Shown: positions 1 to 12,370 of the stretch, piece after piece | Layout of the letters: each line of letters begins with the position of its first letter | How positions within the stretch are numbered: position 1 is the first letter of the stretch | Source: Lineus longissimus | Lineage: Eukaryota > Nemertea > Pilidiophora > Heteronemertea > Lineidae | DNA: 64,000 bases | Assembly (NCBI RefSeq): GCF_910592395.1 | Contig: NC_088314.1 | Location: 9,174,001 to 9,238,000 of the forward strand | Reading direction: 5' to 3' | The notes under the pieces: model-generated | What the model was told of the DNA's origin: nothing | The model's input: the letters and a program-made list of their open reading frames with translations, nothing else | Databases searched by the model: none | Program-made: the position numbers and the translations under genes

Positions 1-354
1 TCGTTGATATCCTCAAATGGATGTTATGAGTGCTATGGCTTCAGAAAATCAGTTTATTATATATAATTTGAATGTCATGTTGAGGAGATTGTGTGGGAGA
101 GAAAGGGGAAGCTTTAGGGGTTGCATTAAAGTCTCCAAGTAAAGTTGACGAAAGGTAGAGTGCTTCGAAAGCAACAGTATATTTTAAATATTACGCTTTT
201 GCTCTCATAAAAAACATAAGGTGCAATCCTGTGCCAGTTCAATGATGTCCTCAAATAAACCTGGAGATTGACATAGAAACCAATATTTTCCATACAAAAA
301 GATTTTTTAAATTCTTAAACACCTGCAAAAGGCTAATTTTTGTTTCTGTAACCT
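1..354. other. No feature recognised
   Basis: AT-rich, no open frame or repeat seen. Confidence 0.4.
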
Positions 355-520
355 GCGATTATAATCATTGCTCTATGCGATGAAATGATCTCTCATCTAC
401 AGATAAAATGTATAACCAGTAATCACTAGGTTTGATATTGATTGAAGGTTGTAGCGATCACCAATTCTTTTCGCAACCACTGTGATAACCACCGCAAATA
501 AACTTTCTTTGTCGCGTTCG
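355..520. repeat. GCAGCGATC repeat family (C), copy
   Basis: gcgattataatcattgct, ggttgtagcgatcacca and accgcaaataaactttctt match 12150-12370 in order. Confidence 0.5.
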
Positions 521-767
521 ACCATGAACACAGGTCCCAGCAATTTCAATGCCTTGTCTGAGTGGCGCTTTAAGACGACTTGTTGATCGATCTAAATCAA
601 GAATCGTCTGGTCTCTTCCGACCTGTGTTGACAGCTCATGGCCATACACAACCTCTCCATCTTCTTCATCAACACAGAAATCTCACAAATGAAAAAGTTC
701 AAGATTGCCATGGCTTTGCCACCAGCAATTTTGCTTGCCCAAATATTGATCGAGAAGTGAGACTACT

Positions 768-1004
768 TTAAAGGGTTACGCTGTTTGTAATTACTTTTGG
801 TCCAGGTAAATAGAAATGGCAGTTATACACAATGGCGTAGTCCAGTTCTCATGCACAGGAATTGCCTGAAACAATCTATAGGATTAGAATATCTGTCTTT
901 ACAATGGCAATGCTAAAATTTATATCTTGTACGTATTTACACAATTGGAAATTTTCAAATTCAATTACAAATTTCAAATTTTAACGAATGGCATATGCCT
1001 TTAA
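768..1004 (+). mobile_element. TTAA-MITE (T1) copy
   Basis: TTAA + agggttacgctg, ttggtccaggtaaatag, cagttatacacaatgg, aatggcaatgctaaaattta, ttttcaaattcaattacaaa, aacgaatggc, and gcct + TTAA. 237 bp, with both TTAA ends intact. Confidence 0.85.
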
Positions 1005-1179
1005 TGATACATCCTAAGACTTAATTATTGAGAGTGGCGAGTGGCTCTAATTGCAATAACCTTGGATTCAAGCTAAGACTATTCATTAAAATTCTAAACC
1101 TCATCAATAGCTCTCCACACACCAATTGTACACTCAACTTGGTTATGTGGCTTAACCCTTTCGCAAACTCAAGTCCACA

Positions 1180-1262
1180 ATGTCACCTACGATGGACCAG
1201 CATCCTATGCAGGGGGAGTGGTACTCTTAGTCACTTAATGCTACGAAATTTTGGATAAGGTC
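1180..1262 (+). repeat. SINE/LINE tail-like repeat, first copy
   Basis: cgatggaccagcatcctatg + cagggggagtggtactct + tagtcacttaatgctacgaa + attttggataag. See 39333-39415. Confidence 0.6.
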
Positions 1263-2992
1263 TTGCAGGATGAGGCACTAACCACTTTGCCAATAGCCCA
1301 GCAGATGTTAACTAACTTCTCTGCGCAGATTAGACTTGTCGAACTGAACAGAAATACCTGTTTCTAATTGGAACCCATAGACTACCAGAATCAATCCTTC
1401 AGTAAGTAATCTCTAAGGGTGTTATGTGGTTTGTCATTGTCATTGTTTGATGCACAAACATGGAGTTTTGACTTTTGAATCTCTGAATAATTTCAAAACT
1501 TCTATCAGTTTTTTCTTATCAAATGTGCCCAAAAATTTTTTCTTTCTTTGTCTGAATCAAAGTTATCTGTTGAATCAACAAAGAAAAAAACCACCTGGGA
1601 TTTTTCTGTTTACAACAAGATCATTACCTCACGCCTATACTCCCTCAAAAACACCTAGCCATCTAATAAATTGAGACATCCAACCAAACGAAAAATTCAT
1701 TGCGTCCAGTAATTGGGGATATATCTATTCAGACCTCAGCTACAACTAAGGGTATACCTCAAGGACCGCGGGGAAATTAGGTATAAAACCTGGCAAATAT
1801 CTCAGACCACCAAGATCACGCCAAGATTAACCGCATCTCAAACATTCAAATACACAAATTAGACACAAATTATCCGTCCGTTGCGTACTCCCGGTAGCAT
1901 TCTCACAAATTATCGGTATGCTGATCAAAGCTGGCGATCTACCCTCAAAGGTATAGATATTACCAACAGGATGCACAGACTTATTGGATACGTATAGACA
2001 TGTCAGCCTAGTCCCCAGGGGCAAATATTAATTGACCAGAGAGTGTCGAGAGTGAGGTAAGGTGATGTTGCTGAAGCAGGAGGTGTTGGCGGGCAAAGTC
2101 GAATCCCCTGATAAATTAGCTGTGCAGATTTTTCGCGTAATTTGTAGTCCCACGATGCATTGCGGTAGCTGTCCTCGTCAGGTTGGGAAAACGCAGGTGG
2201 ATTGTGGGAAATGAGGCAGGCATATAAGGTGTTTAGGAAAAGGGTCTATTAGGCAAAGAATATCTAGGGTGGTCCACAAGGCGACAATAACGTCTCTCAT
2301 AATGGTTAACACTTCCTCACACCTGAGTCTGCCATTAATCAACATACGGTAAGACAGTCATTTGTGAACATATACCATATAAATGACCTCATCAGAGCAA
2401 TAAAAACCTTGTTGATCATCTTTGGGGTCATGCTGTCTGTCTAAGAATAAAGCCACAACATTTTTCATGCCAAGTGAGGTAGATATTGCGATAGTTTATG
2501 TCAAATGGTATGTTTGTATTACCTTTGTGACACTGACATGACTGATGCTTTTATGCTTTCTGGCTGATTCTACTTTAACTCAATACGTTCAAAGGGTACA
2601 AAGATCCTCCTATTTCAAGTCTAAGGACAGAGGGATACAGTGTTTGCCTAAAGCCATCTATTATCAATCCCGAAAAAACTGCAATACATCAAGGGCTAAT
2701 GTCCCGGAATGAGAAGAGGATCAATTAATTTCTTATATCAATTGTTTGGGCTTCCTTCAGCAAAAGAAACTTTTAGCTCACTATCGACAATGAGTAATCT
2801 TTTTCATTTCCTGAGGTAAGCTACACATAAACAATGAATTGCTAGGTGTTAGAAGTAATAAACTAAAGTATTCTAGTATTCATGGCTATAAACCCACAAA
2901 GTAGCTGGTCTAAAAAAATTAGTGCGAGCGCATCCCTAATAACGTAATAACCAAGGTGGTCTATCTGATAATGTAAGTATTTATCAACTTAC
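1263..2992. other. No gene or repeat recognised
   Basis: Short open frames only; nothing is supported. Confidence 0.4.
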
Positions 2993-3440
2993 GACTTACC
3001 GGCAGAATGAATGAGTGTGATTTGTGATCGCATGGATCGGAAGGTTGGGGGTTCGAGGTCGAGGTCCAGCCAATGACACTTTGTCTGCTCTATACTCAAC
3101 TGATCTATAATGGCCAAGTAAAGCGTGCAGTATGTGTGTTCCGTGGTGTCTACAGGAAAGTTTTTACTCATTAACTTAGTAGAATGAACAAGTGTGATCA
3201 GGGGTTGTAGGTTCAAGGTCGAGCCAGTTCAACTCTGCATAATATTATACTCTCAACTCATCTGAAATGGCCAAGTGTAGACCAGTACATGCTTGTCTTG
3301 GCTTCTACAGGAAGGTTTCTCTTCATCAACTTCCTTCTTAGTGGCAAAATGAATGAATGTGATTTGTGATCGGAAGGTTGAGGGTTCAAAGCCAAGCCAG
3401 TGTCACTTTGTATACTCTCAACTGGTCCAAAATGGCCAAG
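2993..3440. repeat. Three tandem tRNA-like units of about 170 bp
   Basis: Each unit has agaatgaa-gagtgtgat, then ggttgggggttcgagg / ggttgtaggttcaagg / ggttgagggttcaaag (B-box-like), a gccag-gtcactttg or close variant, and atggccaagt (A-box-like). Tandem SINE-like units, diverged from each other. Confidence 0.7.
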
Positions 3441-3703
3441 TGGTCCGAATCAAATCCAGACAGGCTTAGTGTGTACAGAAATAGCCCGGTAATATAACCG
3501 TACCATACGACAGATGGCGTCGCGTCATTTGTTGGCACACTCTGCCAGCAGATCAAATTCTGATGGAGTGGACGAAAAGCAAATTCGGAGCAGATCCAAT
3601 ATCTGATCGTCTTAATTAACTGAGTCAAATATGTACATTACTTGCCGCTATACACATGCTACAGTTTAACTAATTTTGCAGTGTTTATCTCAGCTACATG
3701 TGA

Positions 3704-4075
3704 AGAGCCTGTAGCTGAGTGGTCAACACTGCTGGCTACCACGCAATAGGCCAGGATTTGATCCCGTGGAGAACCCAGAATATTGTACTTTTAGATGAAC
3801 TGTAGAGTGGCTTCATGGAACTAAAATTCCTGGCTCTTCACTGGATGTCATCTAGGGAGACGCCCCTATTCGCAGTGACCTCAAAGGAATCTCGAAAACT
3901 CTGCCATTGCAGAATTTCCCCATAGAAGTGGGGATGTTGAAGTTGCTTGTAATTGGTGTCTGTCAGGGCAAGCAAAAGACTCCTGCAAGTGAGAAACATA
4001 AGTAGCTTACGGTGGACTCTACGTCTGGCAAAAGACAGTCACTAAGTCAATAAACCCAACTGGGGCCTTAATACC
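3704..4075 (+). repeat. tRNA-derived SINE, near full length
   Basis: A box TAGCTGAGTGGTCAACAC (3712-3729), B box GGATTTGATCC (3754-3764), then a long unrelated body with agaacccagaatattgtac, gtgtctgtcagggcaagc and gcttacggtggactct, ending near cagtcactaagtcaataaa. The stems of the head are decayed. Typical SINE layout. Confidence 0.7.
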
Positions 4076-4079
4076 GTGG

Positions 4080-5120
4080 TGGCACGTAAAAATGCTCATC
4101 GAGCCTTGAAGGAATACTCCTTGAAGGATAACACCACCAAGCACAGAGTAAACATCAAACTGAGATATAATTTTGTTCATATTGACTTTATCTTAGCAAT
4201 CAATTAAGGAAAACAATGTCAGAATTGAGAAGAAACTTGGTAGGAGTTGTTTTTAAGAGACAAAAGTGACCAAAGTACACACTTCCTTTTTTTTCAGAGA
4301 GAGTGACAATTCGCAACAAGCAAGAATTGAGAAAGACTAGTCTTTATCAATATATGCAACAAGCAATAGTTATTATCCCAGACATCTCAATCCGCTGATC
4401 TCCTTATCACCAACTCACAGAGAAGGGACATGTTAAAGGTAATGACACAAGCCAGACAATACTGATCCGAGATTTCGAAATGTCATATCATCACCTTTGC
4501 AACTGAGACCTCGTCATTGAGTTGATGTCCCTAAAGTACAGGCCAAGATCTGACATTTCCACGATTCCTTTACCCTACTTTCATGCCACAAACAGGTGTC
4601 GAAAGATACCTCTTCATTCACAATTCTGCTCTCATAAGCGTGGGACAAAATTTCATAAGCATGAGACAAAATTTTAACTTGTTTGAACTACAGATACAGA
4701 GTATCTGATTTCAAAAATGATGTCGGCCTATGATTTTGTACCGGTATGTAAGCCCATGATTACTTTGAGTTCTTCCAGACCTTTGTTCAGATTTGAAATT
4801 TGTTAAAAGATTTTAAAGTTTCAAAACGATTTCACAGAATCACTTCATAATTTTACTATCAGAAGCAGGCCGGGATTAAAGATTTACTAGTCTGAACACT
4901 AAACATAAAGCCATAAAATATGGTGTTTGCAATAAAGGTGACTTTTTGAGTCTAATCCTTTGAGTGATCTGACATTTTAATAATATCAGAATACATTTTC
5001 GGGTCTTTGATGCCATCAAGAATACATAACGACTAGTCATATATTTTCTTGATACTACAATAGGGTCTACAAATCACATTTATTATTTTGTTGTCATCAA
5101 CAGACAGGATAAAACTTTAA
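4080..5120. other. No gene recognised
   Basis: A 22-bp direct repeat (cataagc-tg-gacaaaattt) at 4633 and 4655. Otherwise nothing. Confidence 0.4.
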
Positions 5121-5126
5121 CTCCTT

Positions 5127-5725
5127 TCAACACTGACAGCAAAGAAATTGAAAAATATTATATAGGCCTTTGTTGAAGTTTGAGGCCAAGTCATAGAGTA
5201 TCTCCCTTCTTGCAATCTGACATGTTTGTAGTTTTTTATTTTGATTTTGAGGATATTTGACCCCTGTCCCATGACTGATGTCATCCTCCATCACTTCCAC
5301 AGGATTTGAAGTGAATGAAGCTGTGACTGATGTTGAAGAATACAGCATCAGGGAAAATACCACAACAATAAACATAAACTATTTATTTACCTTTTCCTAA
5401 AGACTGAAAATTTTAAAACCAACATTGCCTGAGCCACGTCCCATGTTAACTCAACAAGGAAGCAATATCGGATGCCAAAGGATGCAGCATCACGAAAGAT
5501 ACCACCATAATAAAGGTAAACTTTTTTCATGAACTTTTCCTAAAATCGTTAAAGAAGTTTCGCATTTGAAACTCTCAAGACTAGTCCCATATATTGCAAT
5601 GAACCAAAACATCCTACATCCGATTTCAGAATTGTTTATCTCCATGGGGGAAGGACAAACAGGTGCTGAAGGATGCAGAATCAGGGAAGATACCGTGATG
5701 AACATCACCTATAATTCATCCTCTT
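5127..5725 (-). repeat. Triplicated block with signal-peptide-like frames
   Basis: Three minus-strand units (starting near 5725, 5545 and 5400) share aggaaaag, a short spacer, tttat-tt/ttcat, ggtat-ttcc, ctgat-ctgcatcct and tcagca. In the last, the frame 5375-5127 begins MFIVVVFSLMLYSSTSVTAS, a convincing hydrophobic signal-like start, and ends FQFLCCQC-stop (82 codons). The first unit begins MFITVSSLILHPSA. AGG|GTAAA-like donors precede each unit. I do not recognise a family. It may be a small secreted-peptide locus or a coincidence. Confidence 0.3.
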
Positions 5726-6072
5726 TTCCTGATGACAGAACATATCGTAAATAATACTCGATATAAAAAAAGCTGCCTCATTATTGGTCATATTTTATTG
5801 GTTAATGAGATCAGCAACTGCCAGGCAATTATTTCTCTGTCAAGAGCCTTGACCTCCAAGTTAATGATATGGCTTCGTCAACAAATAGCGTGCTCAAGTA
5901 TTTGCCCTTCACCCTTACCTGAGAAAGCACCGCAGAGTTCATTCAACTTTGTGCAGACATCACAACTAGCCCCTGTGACTACTGCCTCTATCGCTGAACG
6001 TGCCCACAAGATTTTGCGAAAAGACGGCAGACGATACTTTCAACCCGTTTTTGCGATTTGCGCAAATTAGTT

Positions 6073-6320
6073 CTACCATGTCCAAAGTCATACATGTATG
6101 ATTGGAAATAGAAGAAATGGAAGTACGCGAGGTACAACTGTGGTAAATGAAGTATTGTGAGTACAATATCACGGCTGGGTGTCCTAGCTTGTTCTGCCTT
6201 GTCCAAAGTTTGCTATTTTGCAGAAAGATGATGGGATTTTAAAGAAAAGAAATGGACCTATGCGAGGGACAGGTAATGAACATATGTGGTACAATATCAT
6301 GGCTGGATGTCTTGTCTAAG
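6073..6320. repeat. Tandem duplication, period about 120 bp
   Basis: tgtccaaagt, agaaatgga, gcgagg-aca, tacaatatca and ggctgg-tgtc recur in order (units from 6078 and 6198). Confidence 0.75.
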
Positions 6321-6329
6321 TTTTTTACA

Positions 6330-7424
6330 ATTCCTAACCTCACAAACTGGCAAAATCTGATCTCAAAATTCGTAACCTCTGCTACGGAGAATGTGCTCAA
6401 TACGGGCATGGTGAAACATCATTTGTAAATTCTCCTCTCCTGTGCATGGCTTAAAAATCTTGGATGCATGCCACGAGAAGTGTGGAGTAATCACAGGGGC
6501 GGATCAAGGTTTATGAGGAAGGTGGGGCCACTGACATTAGGCCAGAGCATGAACTCTATAGAGCAACGTTTTTAAGCATGTTAATTCTCTCACTAGAAAA
6601 ACCTCATTTTTGGTCAACACAAATATGCACCCTGCAGTGTGTTTTTTTGGGTAAATTGAAAACCCCAAAATGGTTTGTGAGATTGAGGAAAACCTCTAAA
6701 AGCTCAAAAACCTTTCTAAGAGTACATTTCAAAAGAAAGAGTGGATTCTCGCAGATGAACGACTAATTTCAGGAAAAAAGTCTCAGCACATCTCATATTG
6801 TTTCCAGCAATCTTTTTTTGGTCCTTGACACAAATTTGGTGGCTTGCGCACAGCAATCATCCCTAATGATCAGGTGGAGTCCGGTGGTTGTCTGCGTTTC
6901 ACATGACAGTTTCATCTTCACAAGGAAATGACACGTTCTTTTTTCTGAGGAAATGATATCCGTCTTCACGCATATTGTCACTTTGTTCAAGCAGGGGTTG
7001 TACAAGGTGAAACAAAAAAGATTCTACACTTTTGATTTTGAATAACATACAATATTAATCATGAAGTTATCAAATTCTGTCCACATGTAGCTGAAGTTAT
7101 CCACATGTGTTAACCCTTTAACTGCCACAGTTGCTGAATTGCAACAAGTGCCAATACGTCATTCATTGGGTTTTATTGAAAAGATTGTCTGAAGTTTTTC
7201 TGATAGATGGCGTGCAGGTAGTAGATCGTTTCTATGGTGGTTTCGAGGAATCTAACTCTTCTCTGTTTCAAGCTTTAGTCTTTTAAAACCAGGTTATCGG
7301 AAAATTGAAAATTTAAAAAAGGGTTGAAGTTGCTCGGCTGCAAATATGTCGAAAAATGTAAATGCCTTTTGTGCGATGTGTCCAATGCAGGAAGGGGTTT
7401 CAAACAAACTGGAAACAAGAGGCC
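6330..7424. other. No gene recognised
   Basis: A ttaaccctttaactgcc at 7111 looks like a piggyBac-type MITE end without a partner. Nothing else is supported. Confidence 0.35.
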
Positions 7425-8387
7425 GAAGGGACTGGCGCTGAGATGAAATACATGGGTACAATGTACAAAACATGGAAATACCTCTTTCAACCTAAAAAAT
7501 AATGACAAAACGTGCCACTTATGAGTGAAATTTAAGAGCTTGAGCCCTATGACCTTGACAGATGGAGGGACAGACGCCATTCTGAACAGTTATTTTACCA
7601 GCTCTTCAGACTTTCCTTGGCTATTTTTCCTCATGGCGAGAGTTGAAGTTCGTAGATCTTACTCTTACAAAACTTGCACCATGATGACAGATGGAAGGAT
7701 AGATGCCATTCTGAATAGTTATTTTACCAGCTCTGCTAACTTTTCTAGGCTATTCTTCCTCATGGCAAGAGTCGAAGTTCGTAGATCTTACTGTTACAAA
7801 ACATGCACCCATGTTATACAAGAGCGGGAAATTCAAACAATGTTTTATGGTTACAAAACATGCACCTATGTTGACGGATGGAAGGACAGACGCCATTCTC
7901 AATAGTTATTTTACCAGCTCTGCTGACTTTCCTAGGCTATTCTTCCTCATGGCGAGAGTTGAAGTTCGTAGGTCTTAGGGTTACAAAACATGCACCCATG
8001 TTATACAAGAGCGCGAAATTCAAACAATGTTTTATGGTTACAAAACATGCACCCATGTTATACAAGAGCGCGAAATTCAAACAATGTCCTATGGTTACAA
8101 AACATGCACCCATGTTATACAAGAGCGGGAAATTCAAACAATGTTTTATGGTTACAAAACATGCACCTATGTTGACGGATGGAAGGACAGACGCCATTCT
8201 CAATAGTTATTTTACCAGCTCTGCTGACTTTCCTAGGCTATTCTTCCTCATGGCGAGAGTTGAAGTTCGTAGGTCTTATGGTTACAATACATGCACCCAT
8301 ATTGTCCAAAGCTACCATCACACCAAGTTTTAGCCATCTAGCCCTAGCCATCTAGCCCTAGCCATCTAGCCCAGAGGTGAGCTAAAA
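7425..8387 (+). mobile_element. Family H element expanded by internal tandem repeats
   Basis: Starts acaagaggccgaagggact and ends agaggtgagctaaaaa. Inside are four copies of a gacagatggaaggacagacg...ttttaccagctct...tcatggcgagagttgaagtt block (near 7558, 7685, 7873, 8173). Contiguous 57-bp units begin at 7979, 8036, 8093 and 8150 (ggttacaaaacatgcaccca start); a related single unit is at 7793. Before the 3' end are three 14-bp units tagccatctagccc. 57 is a multiple of three, so open frames in several phases are artefacts. Confidence 0.8.
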
Positions 8388-8942
8388 ATTTATGACTGAT
8401 ATTTTGGATGTTATCAAATTCAAAAGTATATAATCTTTTTTGTGTTACTCTGTATGACGACATCTGTAAACTGGTTGGTTTATAGTGCAAACCTTAGATG
8501 GAAAGGCAGTAACTTGGTGAGGGACAGGATTAACCCTTTCATAACTGAAAATATCTGAAAATCACCAAAATGTGCACTTCTTGTGAGAACCAGAGGGCTT
8601 ATCCAGGAAGAATGTTTGAGATAAGAAGTTTTAAATCTATGTTTAACAACATACCTGTGAGGATGTCCATCAAATGCAACAGGAGGAATGGAACATGAAA
8701 AGAGAAGAAAGATGCAAAGTGTTAAAACATTCTGCTGATGCTGTAAAGAGCAGAAAGCGCTAACTGACATGTATATAAAATCCCGCATAGACAAATGATT
8801 TAGCCAAAATTACTATTTTTTATTTCTTAGAACATTGATATTTTGCACACTTTTTACCAGTGAATAGGAGTCATGGTATGTTTAAAACATGCCTTTCACA
8901 GTTAATCATGGAATGCACTATTAACTTGATTTTGGTGTGAGT

Positions 8943-8998
8943 TTAAGCGGTACGCCACGCCACTTGTATACTAGTGGTCCAGAAAATAGAAGTGCACC
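8943..8998 (+). mobile_element. TTAA-MITE (T1), 5' head only
   Basis: TTAA + gcggtacgcca, then actagtggtccagaaaatag + aagtgca. It follows the family start but breaks off after 55 bp. Confidence 0.6.
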
Positions 8999-9652
8999 TG
9001 GCCAGCAAGACGGGCTCCATTCAAAGTAATAGCTATGATAACATGAGGGATAGAGGTGGACTAGCTGGACATGTTTTAAATGCATCCCCGGCTAATTTGG
9101 GTGATTTATGGCCAGATTACAGCATTTCTCGCAAATAATGTGGTAATTTAGGTGCAAAATGAAACACTTCCAAAACACCCTCAGCACTCATGGTGTTAAG
9201 CGAGTGTACACACGGCAAAAACCAAACAAGTTGCATCTGGTGGTAAATTAACAAACTCTTGAAAGTGCTCGAGGAAAATTGCGTCTAGGCGAAGTAGCAT
9301 GAGGGTGAAATTGAGAAGTTGTGTTAATTATGCAATTCAGGTTCGTGGCTGCTGAACATGGGAAGGCACTCGGTAGACCTGGGTTAGACATACCCTTGGG
9401 CAAATATAATTAAGTGTGTTTGCTGTGAAAGGAGCAGAATTTGAAATAAATCTTAACGTGGTGTATAACCTCTATGAGGTTCCTTTATAGACATCATATA
9501 GGGGAATTTTATTTTGGGCCAAGGTAAGTCGGCATTCAGAGTTAATAAGAAAAGGATGCAACTCGCCACAAAACATTTTTGTTTCCTTTGAACGGAACCT
9601 TTTGATAAATTAACGAGCAATAACATTGATTGGCTTCAAAGGCGTATGTATC

Positions 9653-9694
9653 AAGTTCTAGTCAAAGTGGTGGTCCCTATGGTCAACTCTTAAG
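9653..9694. mobile_element. M2 MITE solo end
   Basis: agttctagtcaaagtggtgg + tccctatggtcaactctta equals the right end of the M2 family. No partner is found to the left. Confidence 0.5.
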
Positions 9695-10602
9695 TATTAA
9701 GTAGTATTGAGGACATCCTGTTAGCCGCTCGGGGAAGCGCCCTCATCAGGATGTCATAGACCCAAACTTTCCTGTATATGTCTATGTCTAATAGCGGCAC
9801 AAGATACTTATTTTCATCCGAGACGGTGAGATAGGACATCAATGAATAACAATTAGCAATGTAAACACACACATGGCTCCCAACACCCCATGAAGTAAGG
9901 ATTCGATAATCTAAAGGCGGTCCCCTTTTCGAACGCCTTGGGGGTTCAGCCAATCGGTTCCATTGTGACAAAACCAGGTGTTGCGAGTCCACGCCCAGGT
10001 CATTATGACATCGGTAACACATGCGATCCAGGATATGTAGAATCTGTGGGGTGCACCTATGTGACCAACATTGAAAACAATTTCTGTCATATCGAAAAAT
10101 AAAGAGTTTTGAGGAGAAATGAAGGAAATGTATTCTTTTAGTTTTGTATGACAAAACTTCTATGTTTATAGCTACAAAATTAGAAATGTTGCCCCCAAGA
10201 GGCGAATTCTGTTTTGGCGGATCATGAAATCTCTTTCGGTTTTTCTAAACAAAGAAGTATTTTTTGCCTGATTTTTTATTTTTGCTAATCTCTTTAATTC
10301 GCCAAAGCCGCAAAAAATAAGATATCCACCTAAATTTGGAGGTTTACAATATAAGGCCGTGAACATAAAGGGGTTTACAGTATCTGGGAGATTATCAACA
10401 AGGGACCAAGAATAGAGTCAGGAAGATCGCATTACGAACACCATCATTTGTCATGGCCACTGCGACGATTATCTGTATTATCTTATCAACTCACAAATGT
10501 AAATTTTACCTCTAGTGATAAGCTAAAGCTAAGCGCAAACAAGGAGATAAAGGTAACGAGAAAATGTTGTTTTCTGAATGTTTTGAAATGTTTTCAGGGT
10601 CA

Positions 10603-10628
10603 TCCACACATCCACACATCCACACGAG
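10603..10628. repeat. Short satellite (catccacaca)
   Basis: Two and a half perfect 10-bp units, catccacaca. Confidence 0.6.
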
Positions 10629-11089
10629 CTAATTGACACGTCACGTAGGAAACAATGGGAAACCATTGGTGAGGCCTGATCTGACATGCCATGGTTCTTT
10701 TGTTGACTACTGAAAAACATGACAAACTAGCAAAAAATAAGCATATACTTGATGACTCAACCACAGTGAGTTTAGTTTTCAATGTGATTTCTTATTCAAT
10801 AATAAACTGATAACTAGAAATTTGAAATTTGCTTGTCAGCAAATTTGATAGCCCCCACGTATGGAGGAGTGAAGTCTATTCCGTTTCGCGGATGATCTAT
10901 TCCGGACAAACACGCTCGCCTTTCTCAAAATCACACGCTCAATAACATTTAAACAGCACCCTAACCTTTTCAGATGGGCAGGATGGATCATTGATAAGCA
11001 TTTAAGGCTATTCCTTTATTTTATTCCTACACTCAACCGTCGTTCTTTGCTCAAAATACTCGACAGCTCGCCACTTCGGCAAAGAGATA

Positions 11090-11160
11090 CCGCCGCATGA
11101 GGATATGACGTCACCATTACGGGGCGGAGCTTATGCTTATGCTTATACGTGTGATTAACA
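11090..11160. promoter_or_regulatory. Promoter-like patch: full CRE plus GC box
   Basis: A perfect CREB site TGACGTCA (11106-11113) lies 7 bases from ggggcggagc (11121-11130). The surrounding 10860-11190 is richer in CpG than its neighbours. No TATA box, recognised first exon or gene is attached, so this is a site prediction only. Confidence 0.35.
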
Positions 11161-11394
11161 GAATCGCGTCGGAGATTTGAAAGCAAATCAGAAAATCGGC
11201 GCATAAAAACGCTTCAAAGTCATCAAAATTATCCGAATTTCGAAAAAATCTTTGCCAGGTGCACTAGATCGAGTTTAGTTTGATGGGACAGGGGTGACAG
11301 TTTTTCAGTTGAAATAGCAGTTTTGCTGGACTACCTCCATAATATAACCTGGGAAGAATGCAGAAGCCTAGTACCTTCTCCTAGTAATCTCAAT

Positions 11395-11427
11395 ATAGAC
11401 CCCACATTTGTTGTAAATGGGGTCTAT
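11395..11427. repeat. Perfect 10-bp inverted repeat
   Basis: ATAGACCCCA, a 13-nt spacer, then TGGGGTCTAT. It lies within a plus-strand open frame (11323-11592) that I do not recognise. Confidence 0.6.
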
Positions 11428-11930
11428 AATGATGTTTATGAACACACACAAAATCGAGAAGAAACTGCAAACAAAATCAAAAAGCAACAAAACAAATACT
11501 TAAGAATAAGACTTTGTTTCCCTTCGCCTGAAAGCAAGCTTCTTCAAAACACCCAACAAACACGCATTCGGCACAAATATTGTATTTGCTAACCCCTCAG
11601 ATATCATAATCATGAGTCTAATAGCGGGCGGACGTCAATAAAATACTCTGTAAGAAAAGCGCCAGTGTTTTTTAAACGCTCAGGATGCTCTGTGCGAATG
11701 TCAACACACTTTCGTTGCTAATATTTGCTCAACTCTCGTGGATGGTAATTTGTTGTCACAGCACAGGTGAATAGTGAGTAATTAAGCAGTTTTGGAGCAG
11801 AACAACCACATTTTAAAGGCAATTGTACATTAGTGTAAACATAGTCCATTCCTTACATTTGGCCCACTGTACATGTAGTCAACTAGACATGCCAGGTCAA
11901 TGCAAATTGGCATATACAGTGTTTTTTAAA

Positions 11931-12052
11931 CATTCGACACAACAGCACTGATGAACTGATATTCAATGCAATGCGTACTGACATAAATCTAAAAATCTCA
12001 AATTCAATTTCAAAATTTCAACTTTTTAGCAATGAAATGAGCCTGGCCTTAA
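11931..12052 (+). mobile_element. TTAA-MITE (T1), 3' half
   Basis: cgacacaacagcactg, tattcaatgcaatgcg, tcaaattcaatttcaaaatt, and ggcct + TTAA. The 5' half is missing. Confidence 0.6.
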
Positions 12053-12149
12053 AACTCTGCTCATCTCAGGATCCTGGTTGTTGTAAACAATTAATGTGCA
12101 ATGTTATCCCCTAAACCGCCAAGGTTCACATCTCATTATTTTTGCAATT

Positions 12150-12370
12150 CACAAAGCTTTCTGTGGTTAGATTATAATCGCTGCTATGACAAAGAGTCTT
12201 CCTGTCGGCAGAAAAACCGGTAGCTTGATCGCAGGTTGCAGCGATCACCGGTCCTTGTCACACACATCTGCAATATCCATCGCAAATGAGCAATTTTTTG
12301 TTGCATGCGATCCTGATTGGAGGTCACAGAAATTTAAATCACTCGTTTGCGGGGCGCTTCAGACACTCTC
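12150..12370. repeat. GCAGCGATC repeat family (C), best copy
   Basis: gattataatcgctgct, gatcgcaggttgcagcgatc, gtccttgtcacacacat, tgcaatatccatcgcaaa and ttttttgttgcatgcgatc. The motifs are partly palindromic, as in a MITE. The plus-strand frame across it (12186-12470) has no known family. Confidence 0.55.

Noticed and set aside
7979-8206. CRISPR-like regular spacing
   Set aside because: The repeats are contiguous without unique spacers, and the sequence is from an animal genome.
7878-8333. 151-codon open frame and overlapping frames on both strands
   Set aside because: Produced by 57-bp repeats, whose length is a multiple of three, inside a mobile element.
9690-10154. Longest minus-strand open frame (154 codons)
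   Set aside because: No recognised domain or start context, and its end overlaps an M2 MITE end. Probably a chance open frame.
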